A DNA stretch of 64,000 bases, from positions 1 to 64,000 of the forward strand of contig CAYJIR010000010.1 of the NCBI GenBank assembly GCA_964370295.1. Reading direction: 5' to 3'. Positions 7,790 through 16,687 of this stretch are shown here, in pieces. The translations under genes were made by a program, and so were the position numbers. Each line of letters opens with the position of its first letter. Position 1 is the stretch's first letter. The DNA comes from JAAYCI01 sp964370295 (GTDB lineage: Bacteria > Bacillota > Clostridia > Oscillospirales > Ruminococcaceae). The notes beneath the pieces were generated by a model. The model did not search any database and was not told the DNA's origin. It saw only the letters and a program-made list of their open reading frames with translations.

Positions 7790-9327
7790 GGAAACCGCTT
7801 CAATTGACATCTTGGTTTTCGGGCAGTATACAGCGAAAATTAACACTTTTTGTGGTGCTGGTAAGTTTGATGCTTATCGGTTTGTTTTGGGTGTTTGCTG
7901 TACAACTGTTGGAACCAATGTATAATCTTTCCATTCGCAGAGAGTTGCAAACGAACCTGAAAAAATTTGTTTCCGTGCTGGATGTCGCCGTGGACGAGGG
8001 TGTGCCTCTCACGGGTTATTACTTGACCGAGAACGGAATTGTAAAAAGTTTGTCGCTGGAATGTGTTGCGCTACTCAATGCCGAAATCGAACGGGGCAAT
8101 TTAAATATTGACGATGTTTGCATAGATATTTCAGACCAAAGTTTAGATAATATTTTTATACAAGAAAACTTATCGTCTGTTTGCGCTTTGCATAACACAA
8201 GTGGCATGCTGGGCGAAACAACAGGGCCCAATGGTGATTTGGCACGTTCTGTGCGCGAGGAGGTTTTTGTAAACGGAACGTGTGATGCGATGGTGGACAT
8301 GCAAATGGTGATGGGGCAAACCACCCAGAATGCCGAAGTTGCCGTGGTGCTTTCGGCAGGGATGGAACGCGTGCCGCAGGCAACTACCGTGCTGAGAGAA
8401 CTGATGTTCTTTGTGGGTATTTTAGTGATAGCGGTGTCTGTGTTGTTGGCATGGGTGTTCAGCTTCTGGTTTACAAAATCCTTGCGTAGGCTGTCGGCAG
8501 CCACCAAAGAGATTACAAAAGGCAATTACGACGCACGCGTGCAAGTGAAGGGCAGTGATGAGATTTCCCATCTATCCACCGATTTCAACCACATGGCCGA
8601 AGAGGTGCAACATGCCTACGAACTGCAGCGAGATTTATATGCCAATGTAAGCCATGATTTGCGCACCCCGTTAACGCTTATTAAAGGATATGCAGAAACA
8701 TTGAGAGACTTAACCGGTGATAACCCCAAAAAGAGAACAGAGCAGCTGAATGTGATTGTGGAGGAAAGCAACCGTTTAAGTGCCTTGGTTAACAATGTGC
8801 TGGAGTTGTCTCGCATGTCGAGTGGGGTGGAAAAATATACACCGGTTTGTTTCGACTTGACCCAACTGTGCGAAGAGGTGGGCGAGCGTTACGAGGCGGC
8901 CGGTGAAACGGAAAACTATCACTTTGTGTTTGAGGGCGAGGAGCCCTTGGATATAATGGCGGATCCGGATTTGCTGCAACGAGCTTTGCATAATTTATTG
9001 GGCAACGCCTTAAAGCATGTGGGCGAAGACGGATACATCGGCTTGCGTGTGTTTAGGATACAAGACAATCGCGCTAGGGTGGAAGTGATAGACCATGGTA
9101 AGGGAATCAGCGAAAAAGATTTGCCATACCTGTTTGATAAGTACTATCGCAGCAGGGAAGATGCGGGCAAACCCGGTACAGGGCTTGGCCTTTCTATCAC
9201 AAAAGCTATTTTTACGGCCAGCGGTTTTTCCTATGGTGTAGACAGTAGGCCCAATGAGGGTGCACGCTTTTGGTTTGAAACTGATTTGCGAAAAACACCT
9301 TGTAAAAAAATTAAGGGCAGTGGTTAA
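7786..9327 (+). CDS. Sensor histidine kinase (PhoR/VanS type)
   Basis: A 513-residue membrane kinase paired with the preceding regulator. Membrane segments at about 22-42 and 205-229 enclose an extracellular domain of about 160 residues. A HAMP domain (230-282) follows, then HisKA with phospho-accepting His290 in 'NVSHDLRTPLTLIKGY', and an HATPase domain with N box 'NLLGNALKHV', G1 'DHGKGIS', F box 'LFDKYYR' and G2 'GTGLGLS'. Start TTG 7786 with GGAGG 7 nt upstream, inside the end of the regulator gene. The signal is unknown; the sensing domain resembles none I can name. Confidence 0.94.
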   Translation: MRKPLQLTSWFSGSIQRKLTLFVVLVSLMLIGLFWVFAVQLLEPMYNLSIRRELQTNLKKFVSVLDVAVDEGVPLTGYYLTENGIVKSLSLECVALLNAEIERGNLNIDDVCIDISDQSLDNIFIQENLSSVCALHNTSGMLGETTGPNGDLARSVREEVFVNGTCDAMVDMQMVMGQTTQNAEVAVVLSAGMERVPQATTVLRELMFFVGILVIAVSVLLAWVFSFWFTKSLRRLSAATKEITKGNYDARVQVKGSDEISHLSTDFNHMAEEVQHAYELQRDLYANVSHDLRTPLTLIKGYAETLRDLTGDNPKKRTEQLNVIVEESNRLSALVNNVLELSRMSSGVEKYTPVCFDLTQLCEEVGERYEAAGETENYHFVFEGEEPLDIMADPDLLQRALHNLLGNALKHVGEDGYIGLRVFRIQDNRARVEVIDHGKGISEKDLPYLFDKYYRSREDAGKPGTGLGLSITKAIFTASGFSYGVDSRPNEGARFWFETDLRKTPCKKIKGSG

Positions 9328-9345
9328 GATGATGGTTTAATTAAG

Positions 9346-9382
9346 GCGGGCACAGCTATCCAATAGCATGTGCCTGCTTTTT
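9346..9382 (+). terminator. Intrinsic terminator after the two-component pair
   Basis: A GC-rich stem (9346-9359/9363-9377, one bulged A and one wobble) with a 3-nt loop and five T's. Confidence 0.85.
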
Positions 9383-9499
9383 GTAAACTTGTTTTTTTAA
9401 AACCTTCCAAGCGTTGCGCTTGAATTTGCCTGCTACAAAGGGTATAATTAGAATGGGTGAAGATACCGGCCAAATTAAGGTGCAAGAGGGGAGAAGGGC

Positions 9500-10339
9500 A
9501 TGGAAAGACCAAAGCGTGTACTATGTCTTATGGATCTTTCCATTGTGGGCAGGGCAAGCCTTGCCTGTGTGCCCACTGTGTTGGGTGCTTGCGGGGTGCA
9601 GTGTTGCCCTTTTCCGGCCTCGGTGCTATCCACGCACACAGGCGGTTTTGATAATGTACAAATTTTAGATTTGGCTCAGTTTGGTTTGCCGGCTTTAGAA
9701 CATATTGCAGCACAAGGCACAGAGTTTGATGCCATTTATGTTGGGTATATGAACAGCCCCGAGCAATTTCGTTTGGCACAAAGGGCAATGGAATGTTATA
9801 CGAATAGTTTTGTGGTGGTAGACCCCGCTGTGGGTGACGATGGCACCTTATATGCCGGCATTACAAAAGAAACCGTGCAAAGTATGAGGGCGCTTTGCAG
9901 TGCGGCCAATTTGATTACGCCAAACCTGACCGAAAGTGCATTGATGGTGGGGGAGGATCCCAAAAATTGGAAGCAGAGCGACGTGCAAAACAATTTGGCC
10001 GGCTGGGCAAAACAAGGTGTTTCGGTGTTGGTTACCGGTGTGCCAAAAACAAACCGTCAATTGGCCGTTTTTGGGCAAGAAGCCGGGCAGAATGAGGCAT
10101 TTGTGTTGGAACTGGAGCGTCAAGATGCAAATTTTCCCGGCACGGGTGATTTGTTCGCTTCGGCGGTAACGGCCTTGCTTTTGCAGGGTTTCACTTTGCA
10201 AAATGCGGCGCAAACGGCAGCCGATTTCATCACAAAGGCTTTGTGTGCCACTTTGCAGGGGAAGGGTGCCATACGACAAGGCATTTGGTATGAACCCTTC
10301 CTATGGAGGCTGGGCGAAATGGTTTATAAGGGGTGTTGA
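9500..10339 (+). CDS. Pyridoxamine/pyridoxal kinase-like (PdxY/ThiD ribokinase fold)
   Basis: A 279-residue ribokinase-fold enzyme of the clostridial pyridoxamine kinase group, phosphorylating a B6 vitamer with ATP. Signatures are 'LSIVGRASLACVPTVLGACGVQCC', 'PASVLSTHTGGF', 'VDPAVGDDGTLY' (metal and ATP loop), 'TPNLTESALM' and the anion-hole/catalytic Asp motif 'FPGTGDLFAS' near the C-terminus. A hydroxymethylpyrimidine kinase cannot be excluded, but the HTG motif and length favour B6. It begins an operon with the tRNA methyltransferase (gap 2 nt). Start ATG after GGGGAGAAGG. Confidence 0.82.
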   Translation: MERPKRVLCLMDLSIVGRASLACVPTVLGACGVQCCPFPASVLSTHTGGFDNVQILDLAQFGLPALEHIAAQGTEFDAIYVGYMNSPEQFRLAQRAMECYTNSFVVVDPAVGDDGTLYAGITKETVQSMRALCSAANLITPNLTESALMVGEDPKNWKQSDVQNNLAGWAKQGVSVLVTGVPKTNRQLAVFGQEAGQNEAFVLELERQDANFPGTGDLFASAVTALLLQGFTLQNAAQTAADFITKALCATLQGKGAIRQGIWYEPFLWRLGEMVYKGC

Positions 10340-10341
10340 AA

Positions 10342-10857
10342 ATGGAAGAAAATAATAAACCCCTACCTTTGCATATTGTGCTTGTGGAGCCTCAAATTCC
10401 GCAGAACACAGGGAATATTGCACGCACTTGTGCGTGCACGGGTGCGGTGTTGCATTTGGTAAAGCCTATGGGGTTTACTGTGACAGATGCAAAACTTAAG
10501 CGCGCGGGGCTGGATTATTGGAACCAACTGGACATTCGCTACCATGAAGATTTCCAAAGTTTTTTAAGCCAAGCGCCGGGGCCGTGTTTTTTTTTCACCA
10601 CAAAGGCGGGGCGTAATTATGCACAAGTGCAGTATCCAAAATCGTGTTGTCTTGTGTTTGGACGCGAAGATGCCGGCCTACCTATGGCCTTGTTGCAAGC
10701 GCAACAAGCAAATTGTGTGCGCTTGCCCATGCGTAGCAATTTGCGCAGTTTAAATCTTTCCAATGCGGTGGCGGTGGGTGCCTATGAGGTTTTGCGTCAA
10801 TGGGAATTTAGCGGTATGGAAATAAGGGGAGGACTATTGGTAGATGCAAAAGACTAA
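10342..10857 (+). CDS. trmL: tRNA (cytidine/uridine-34-2'-O)-methyltransferase, TrmL/YibK-like
   Basis: A 171-residue SPOUT-class (knotted) methyltransferase that 2'-O-methylates wobble nucleotide 34 of tRNA-Leu isoacceptors. The N-terminal 'LVEPQIPQNTGNIARTCACTGA' (Asn and Arg catalytic region), 'LVFGREDAGLP' and the C-terminal knot 'RSLNLSNAVAVGAYEVLRQ' are diagnostic. ATG 10342 follows AGGGGTG. Its stop codon overlaps the possible early start of the DegV gene. Confidence 0.93.
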   Translation: MEENNKPLPLHIVLVEPQIPQNTGNIARTCACTGAVLHLVKPMGFTVTDAKLKRAGLDYWNQLDIRYHEDFQSFLSQAPGPCFFFTTKAGRNYAQVQYPKSCCLVFGREDAGLPMALLQAQQANCVRLPMRSNLRSLNLSNAVAVGAYEVLRQWEFSGMEIRGGLLVDAKD

Positions 10858-10888
10858 ACAGGGGACAAAAGAGAGAGCCTGTGAGAAG

Positions 10889-11767
10889 ATGAAGAAAAGA
10901 AAATTTGCAGTGTTAACCGATTCTGCTTGCGATTTGACACCGGAGCTTGAAAAAGAAAGCGGTGTGGATATTTTGCCGTTTCAAATCACACTGGATGGCA
11001 AAAGTTATTGGGAACGTGTGGACTTTACATCAAACGAATACTATAAAATGCTGGAGACATGCGAGGGTTTTCCAACCACCGCGCACATAACCTCTTTGCG
11101 GTTTTTAGAAAAATTTAAAGAATATAACGAGCAGGGCATAGAACAAGTGTTGTATGTCAGCATCAATTCAACCGGGTCCAATACTTATTATGCGGCACAA
11201 ATGGCGATGAAAGAGTTTCGCGAAGAGTGCGAAGCCAGCAAAATGGAGATATGGTTGGTGGATAGTCACACCTATTCCATGCCGTTTGGTTGGTATGTGG
11301 CACAAGCGGCGTTTAAATTGCAAAATGGTGCTGAAATGTGCGATGTGGTGCAGTGGCTAAACGATGTGTATGCGCGCATGGAAGTGGTGCTGGGGGCCTA
11401 TAGCTTGCGCTTTCTAAAAAAGAGTGGTCGCGTGAATGCGGCGGCGGCTTTTGCGGGGGAACTGCTGGGTTTACGTCCTGTATTCACCTTGATTGATGGG
11501 GAAAGTTGTGTGCAAAAAAAGGTGCGCGGAGATAAACAAGTGGTGCCAGCCATGGTGGAGTATATGCGCGAGCACTGCGAGCATGGGTCGGACTATATCA
11601 TAGCGGGAACCGATGAGGCCATCATGGAAGAGATGGCAGCAGCCTGTGAAAAAGCATTTAAAAAAAAGCCGTTATGTCTTGCGAATTTAGGCGCGGCAGT
11701 GGCCACCAATACAGGGCCACAGGCAATTGGAATTGGGTATTTGGGCGCAAAACGCATACGCGAGTAG
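10889..11767 (+). CDS. DegV-family fatty-acid-binding protein
   Basis: A 292-residue DegV/FakB-like protein. The N-terminal 'VLTDSACDLTPEL' and the 'GFPTTAHIT', 'VLYVSINSTGSNTYYAA' and 'FLKKSGRVNA' motifs mark the lipid-binding fold; these proteins present fatty acids to FakA kinase. ATG 10889 puts the conserved strand at the N-terminus as in homologues; an in-frame ATG at 10844 lies inside the end of trmL with GGGGAGG 11 nt away and cannot be excluded. Confidence 0.9.
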   Translation: MKKRKFAVLTDSACDLTPELEKESGVDILPFQITLDGKSYWERVDFTSNEYYKMLETCEGFPTTAHITSLRFLEKFKEYNEQGIEQVLYVSINSTGSNTYYAAQMAMKEFREECEASKMEIWLVDSHTYSMPFGWYVAQAAFKLQNGAEMCDVVQWLNDVYARMEVVLGAYSLRFLKKSGRVNAAAAFAGELLGLRPVFTLIDGESCVQKKVRGDKQVVPAMVEYMREHCEHGSDYIIAGTDEAIMEEMAAACEKAFKKKPLCLANLGAAVATNTGPQAIGIGYLGAKRIRE

Positions 11768-11915
11768 ATTTGGGTGGGTGCGTGAATCGGAGCGGCTGAC
11801 AAAGTCAACATCATAAAGATTTCTCTGGTTTTTGTAAAGCCTTTGTTTGTCAATAGCTCCCGGCAGGATGATATTGTAAAATTGCTTTGGCGAATAGCGT
11901 CGGAAAGGGGACATT

Positions 11916-12989
11916 ATGTCAAAAACAAAAGTGGCTGTTTTGTTTGGCGGCGTTTCTTCCGAGCATGAAATATCCTGTATTTCTGGTGCTGCCATGGCAG
12001 AGCACCTCAGCGAAGAGTTTTACGAGGTCTACAAAATCGGCATTACCAAAAAGGGACGGTGGCTTTTGTATCCGGGTGGCACGGCAGAAATGCGCAGTGC
12101 ACAGTGGGATAAGCATCCGGACAATGTGCCGGCGGTGCTTTCGCCAGACAGAGTAACCCACGGTCTTTTGGTATGCCATGAAGATGTTTTAGACATTATC
12201 AAGCTGGATGTTGTGTTGCCTGCTTTGCATGGACGCAACGGCGAGGACGGAACCGTGCAGGGGCTATTGGAGCTGGCAGGCATTCCCTATGTGGGTTGTG
12301 ATGTGCTGTGCAGTGCCACATGTATGGATAAAGTTACAGCCATTCGTTTATTTGAGGCGGCAGGCATCGAACACACGCCGTGGGTGTCGATGCTGCGCAG
12401 AGACATTAAAGATTCTGCAAGTGCATTGGTAGAAATTCAAAAAAAACTACAGTTTCCGCTGTTTGTTAAGCCCTCGGTGGGGGGATCCAGCGTGGGCATA
12501 AGCAAGGCAAAAACGCCGCAGGAGTTACAAACGGCCATAAAAGTGGCCAGTGCGCACGACAAGGTGCTGCTTTTTGAACAGGCGGTGGATGGCCAAGAAG
12601 TGGAATGCGCCGTTTTGGGCGACGAGGCTCCTTTGGTGACGGTGCCGGGTGAAATTCGCAGTTGTAACGAAAGCTATGATTATGAGGCAAAATACAAAAG
12701 CGGTGACGCCAGCAAATTGTTGATACCGGCGCAGCTAAGCGAAGAAAAAAGCAGGGAAGTGCAGGCGCTAGCCAAAAAAGCCTATCGTGCCATGGGTTGC
12801 ACGGGCCTTGCACGTGTGGATTTTTTTGTAGAGCGTGGAACGGGGCGTGTTTTTTTAAACGAAATCAATACTATGCCGGGCTTTACGACCATCAGCATGT
12901 ATCCAAAGTTGATGGAGTATAGTGGACTTTCTTTTTCAGAGCTTTGCCACAGTTTGGTGCAACAGGCACTGGAACAGGCGGAGGGCTAA
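11916..12989 (+). CDS. ddl: D-alanine--D-alanine ligase
   Basis: A 357-residue ATP-grasp enzyme making the D-Ala-D-Ala dipeptide of peptidoglycan. The N-terminal 'LFGGVSSEHEISCISG', 'LPALHGRNGEDGTVQGLLE', the ATP-binding 'FPLFVKPSVGGSSVGISKA', and the metal-binding end 'ARVDFFV...VFLNEINTMPGFT' with 'SMYPKL' are all intact. The Tyr that selects D-Ala over D-lactate lies in the 'SCNESYDYEAKY' loop, consistent with a normal (non-VanA-type) ligase. It precedes murI with one base between stop and start, so D-Ala and D-Glu supply for the wall are coupled. Confidence 0.96.
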   Translation: MSKTKVAVLFGGVSSEHEISCISGAAMAEHLSEEFYEVYKIGITKKGRWLLYPGGTAEMRSAQWDKHPDNVPAVLSPDRVTHGLLVCHEDVLDIIKLDVVLPALHGRNGEDGTVQGLLELAGIPYVGCDVLCSATCMDKVTAIRLFEAAGIEHTPWVSMLRRDIKDSASALVEIQKKLQFPLFVKPSVGGSSVGISKAKTPQELQTAIKVASAHDKVLLFEQAVDGQEVECAVLGDEAPLVTVPGEIRSCNESYDYEAKYKSGDASKLLIPAQLSEEKSREVQALAKKAYRAMGCTGLARVDFFVERGTGRVFLNEINTMPGFTTISMYPKLMEYSGLSFSELCHSLVQQALEQAEG

Positions 12990-12990
12990 A

Positions 12991-13854
12991 ATGGGTTTGG
13001 AGGAAAAAGCACCCATTGGCGTGTTTGATTCTGGGCTGGGCGGGCTTACCGCCGTGCGCGAGCTTAGGAAATTACTGCCGGGGGAAGATATTATATATTT
13101 TGGAGATACGGGACGTGTGCCTTATGGAACACGTGGACGAGACACCATTTTAAAATATGCAAGGCAAGATTTGGCGTTTTTGCTGTCGCAAAAAGTTAAA
13201 ACCATCATAGCGGCTTGTGGTACCGTAAGCAGCACGCTTTCCAATGAAGAGGGCGGTGCCTTGCCCGTGGGCTATACAGGGGTGGTGCAAGCGGCTGCCA
13301 AAGCGGCCGTGCAAAAAAGCAAAACGGGGCGCATCGGTGTGCTTGGGACAGAGGCAACCATACGTTCTGGTAGTTATCAGCGTGAGCTGGCCGCGTTGAA
13401 CGCTAAAGTACAAACCGTGGCGGCGGCCTGTCCCTTGTTTGTGCCCCTTGTGGAAAATGGGCATTTTGCGCGGGACGATGCTATGGCAAATTTGGCGGCG
13501 CAAGAGTATCTGGGTGCCATAAAAAAAGCCGAGGTAGATGTGGTGATATTGGGGTGCACCCATTACCCCTTGCTGTTTGATATGTTGCAAAAGCAGTTTG
13601 GTTCAAGTGTGTGCCTTATAGACCCCGGATGTGAAGCGGCTTTGGCCGTGCAGGAACATATGAAAGATAAGGGGATGATAAACAAACGGGAAAGTGGCGG
13701 TGCTGTGCGTTATTATGTCAGCGACGACCCGGAGCGCTTTGCGACATTGGCTTCGGTATTCTTGCAGGAAGACAGAAAAGTAGAAGCGGAAATTATAGAG
13801 ATAGAACGCTATTGCTTAGACGCTATGTTGCGCCGAAAGGAGAAGGGAATATGA
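12991..13854 (+). CDS. murI: Glutamate racemase
   Basis: A 287-residue racemase producing D-glutamate for the peptidoglycan stem. The N-terminal 'IGVFDSGLGGLTAVREL' has the Asp13-Ser pair, Cys76 lies in 'IIAACGTVSS' and Cys189 in 'LGCTHYPLL'. The first Cys motif has Gly where most racemases have Asn ('ACNT'); both catalytic Cys remain. Start ATG 12991 after GGAGGG, the upstream frame being a shadow of ddl. Its stop overlaps the next start (ATGA). Confidence 0.93.
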   Translation: MGLEEKAPIGVFDSGLGGLTAVRELRKLLPGEDIIYFGDTGRVPYGTRGRDTILKYARQDLAFLLSQKVKTIIAACGTVSSTLSNEEGGALPVGYTGVVQAAAKAAVQKSKTGRIGVLGTEATIRSGSYQRELAALNAKVQTVAAACPLFVPLVENGHFARDDAMANLAAQEYLGAIKKAEVDVVILGCTHYPLLFDMLQKQFGSSVCLIDPGCEAALAVQEHMKDKGMINKRESGGAVRYYVSDDPERFATLASVFLQEDRKVEAEIIEIERYCLDAMLRRKEKGI

Positions 13855-14276
13855 CAGATAATTTTTGGATTAAAATTGAGGGAAAAATGAATTTGTCCGG
13901 GGACATAGACACTGTGAACTTGACCACCAGGGGAAATTTTGTTTATAAAAATGGCAGCTATTTTATCATCTACGAGGAGACATCGGCCACAGGCTATGCC
14001 GGCAATGTAACCACCGTGCAAGTGGACAACAACGAAAAAGTTTCTATGCTGCGGCATGGTACCATGCCAAGTCAATTGGTTATCGAGCGTGGAAAACGCC
14101 ATGTATGCCATTACGAAAGCGGGGCAGGATCCATGAATTTGGGTGTGGCGGCCGACGAAATTGTAAGTCATTTAACCATGCAAGGCGGCGATGTCACCTT
14201 TAGCTACAGTTTGGATACAGGCGATGCTCATCTTTCGCATAATACGGTAAAAATTACGGTTCAGGAGGCCAATTGA
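13851..14276 (+). CDS. DUF1934 (YwiB-like) beta-barrel protein
   Basis: A 141-residue protein of the YwiB/DUF1934 family, calycin-like beta-barrel ('IKIEGKM...DTVNLTTRGNFVYKNGSYFIIYEE'). It has no signal peptide; the function is unknown. It overlaps murI by 4 nt and argS by 1 nt, and the same ywiB-argS pairing is known in Bacillus, which supports the call. Start at 13851 with AAGGAG. Confidence 0.87.
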   Translation: MTDNFWIKIEGKMNLSGDIDTVNLTTRGNFVYKNGSYFIIYEETSATGYAGNVTTVQVDNNEKVSMLRHGTMPSQLVIERGKRHVCHYESGAGSMNLGVAADEIVSHLTMQGGDVTFSYSLDTGDAHLSHNTVKITVQEAN

Positions 14277-16039
14277 TGTTCGTCTACAATGAGATTTTCG
14301 ACAGTAAGCAGCCCGATTTTCACATAAAAAGAGCAGAGGCTTTTCGCCATATAGATTTGTTAAAGGGCTACAAGGATGAGGCAAAAGCCCTGCTGGAGCA
14401 AGCGGTGCAACAGGCTGTGCAGGCGGGCGAGCTTGCGGATGTGTCTTTGCCGGATTATGTGGTAGAGGTGCCCAACGATGCAAGCCATGGCGATTTTGCC
14501 ACCAATTTGGCCATGGTATCGGCCAAGGCCTTTCGTTTGGCACCACGTAAAATTGCACAAAGCATTGTGGAACACATGCCCAAAGAGGGGATATTTCAAA
14601 AGGCAGAGGTGGCAGGGCCCGGTTTTATCAATCTGTTTTTGCAAGAGGGGTGGGGCGCTTCGGTGTTGATGGCGGCCTGCTTGAATGGGGCCGAATATGG
14701 CTGCAGTGAGTCACAGAAAAAAGAACGTGTAAATGTTGAATTTGTGTCTGCCAATCCCACCGGGCCCATGCACTTGGGCAACGCCAGAGGCGCTGCTTTG
14801 GGCGATGGCTTGGCCGAAGCTTTGGCGATGGCCGGGCATGAAGTGTGCCGAGAGTTTTACATCAACGACGCGGGCAACCAAGTGCAAAAATTTGGGGCCA
14901 GCTTATCGGCGAGATATAGGCAGTTGTTGTTGGGCGAGGAGGCTGTGCCTTTTCCCGAAGATGGTTATCAAGGCGACGATATTCGCGAGAGGGCCAAAGA
15001 ATATTATGATATGCATGGCGAGGCTTTGCGTGATGTGGACGAAGAGGCACGTCGCGAGGCATTGGTGGCCTATGCTTTGCCCAAAAACATAGAGGGCTTG
15101 CAAACCGACCTCGCCAAATATCGCGTGCAATATGACGTATGGTTTAGAGAGTCCTCCCTGCACGAAAGCGGGGCGGTGGAGCGTGTGGTACAATCCTTAC
15201 AAGAACGAGGGATGGCCTACGAAAAAGAGGGCGCGCTTTGGTATAAAGCCACCGAGTTTGGTGGCGAAAAAGACGAGGTGCTTGTGCGCGCAAATGGCAT
15301 ACCCACCTATTTTGCGGCAGATATCGCTTATCATGCCGACAAATTTGAGCGTGGCTTTACACGGCTTATCGACGTTTGGGGGGCCGATCATCATGGCCAT
15401 GTGGCACGTATGAAAGGTGCCATGGAAGCTTTGGGGTATGACAGCAGCCGCCTGGAAATTGTATTGATGCAATTTGTGCGTTTGGTGCGCGAGGGGGAAC
15501 TGGTGCGCATGAGCAAGCGCACGGGCAAGGCCATCACTTTAACCGATTTGCTTTTGGAAGTGCCCATTGATTCGGCACGGTTTTTCTTTAACATGCGGGA
15601 GCCCGGCTCTGCGATAGAATTCGATTTGGATTTGGCGGTAAAAGAAGATTCGGACAACCCTGTATACTATGTGCAATATGCCCATGCGCGTATTTGTTCT
15701 ATTTTGCGCACTTTGCAAGAGGTGGGGGTGGATTATGACGAGGAAGAGGCCTTTGGCAACGCTGTGTTGTTGCAAGGGGACAAAGAAAAGGCCCTTTTGC
15801 GCTTGGTGATGACTTTCCCTGCAGAAATTTGTGCCTGCGCCGATAATTCAGATCCCGCGCGCATCACACGATATTTAGTAGAACTAGCCACGGCATTTCA
15901 TCGTTTTTATGCGGAATGCCGCATAAAAGAAGAAGAACCACGTTTGCAACAGGCGCGGATTTCGTTGTGTAAGGCGGTGCAAATAGTGTTGGCAAATGGC
16001 CTAAAAATGCTAAAAGTAACCGTGCCAACCCGTATGTAG
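14276..16039 (+). CDS. argS: Arginyl-tRNA synthetase
   Basis: A 587-residue class I synthetase. The N-terminal extension of about 30 residues is followed by the Add-1 domain ('ASHGDFATNLAM'), the HIGH-equivalent 'PTGPMHLGNARGAALGD', the catalytic core with 'IDVWGADHHGHVARMKGAM' and 'RMSKRTGKAITLTDLL' (KMSKS equivalent), and the anticodon-binding helical domain ending 'GLKMLKVTVPTRM'. Start ATG 14276 has CAGGAGG 7 nt upstream; a TTG 3 nt earlier is closer to the site. Confidence 0.97.
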   Translation: MFVYNEIFDSKQPDFHIKRAEAFRHIDLLKGYKDEAKALLEQAVQQAVQAGELADVSLPDYVVEVPNDASHGDFATNLAMVSAKAFRLAPRKIAQSIVEHMPKEGIFQKAEVAGPGFINLFLQEGWGASVLMAACLNGAEYGCSESQKKERVNVEFVSANPTGPMHLGNARGAALGDGLAEALAMAGHEVCREFYINDAGNQVQKFGASLSARYRQLLLGEEAVPFPEDGYQGDDIRERAKEYYDMHGEALRDVDEEARREALVAYALPKNIEGLQTDLAKYRVQYDVWFRESSLHESGAVERVVQSLQERGMAYEKEGALWYKATEFGGEKDEVLVRANGIPTYFAADIAYHADKFERGFTRLIDVWGADHHGHVARMKGAMEALGYDSSRLEIVLMQFVRLVREGELVRMSKRTGKAITLTDLLLEVPIDSARFFFNMREPGSAIEFDLDLAVKEDSDNPVYYVQYAHARICSILRTLQEVGVDYDEEEAFGNAVLLQGDKEKALLRLVMTFPAEICACADNSDPARITRYLVELATAFHRFYAECRIKEEEPRLQQARISLCKAVQIVLANGLKMLKVTVPTRM

Positions 16040-16072
16040 TGCCAGGGTGAAATGCCCCAAGAGGAGAATTGT

Positions 16073-16543
16073 ATGGAAGCCGATAGACCGGTTCTTAGCT
16101 ATGATGAGGTTGGGCACTACCTTGATGAAGTGGCCGAGAGCATTCCGCAAGAATTGTTTGAGGGCCTAAATGGTGGTGTGGTGCTATTGAGAAGTATTCG
16201 TTTGTCGACTCATGCAAAAGAGGGCGATTTGTATACATTAGGGCAGTATAATCATGACCCTTATGGCCTGGGACGCTATATACAGATTTTTTATGGTTCT
16301 TTTGTGCAAGTGTATGCGAACAAAAGTGTTGAACAACAAAAAGAGGGTTTGCGAACTCTTTTGCTACACGAACTTACCCATCATGTGGAATCTTTGGCCG
16401 GCGTGAGAGACCTGGAAGTGAAAGATGAAATTTCTTTGCAAAAATATCAAGACAGATGGGCGAAAAAAATGAAAAATAACAACCGAACAAACGAAAAACT
16501 TGCTACAGCGAGGGGTTTTAGCAAAAAAAAGAAAGAACCTTGA
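16073..16543 (+). CDS. Small zincin-type metallopeptidase-family protein
   Basis: A 156-residue protein with the zinc-binding helix 'LLHELTHHVESLAG' (HExxH plus a third His) in a minimal zincin fold, matching the 'metallopeptidase family' found in many Gram-positives (possible-zinc-metalloprotease PF06262-like). It has no signal peptide or membrane segment and a Lys-rich tail. The substrate is unknown. Start 16073 with GAGGAG at close spacing. It follows argS by 33 nt. Confidence 0.78.
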   Translation: MEADRPVLSYDEVGHYLDEVAESIPQELFEGLNGGVVLLRSIRLSTHAKEGDLYTLGQYNHDPYGLGRYIQIFYGSFVQVYANKSVEQQKEGLRTLLLHELTHHVESLAGVRDLEVKDEISLQKYQDRWAKKMKNNNRTNEKLATARGFSKKKKEP

Positions 16544-16687
16544 AAAAATACACAAGAAACAGGCGGGTTTTTTGTACAATACTGTTGCAAAAGCCAATCT
16601 GATTGTGTAAAATAGATATTAACAAATGATAAGTTTTGTTCAACCCTACAAGATGGATTGGTTTGCGAAATGGAAGGGGAAAGTGAA

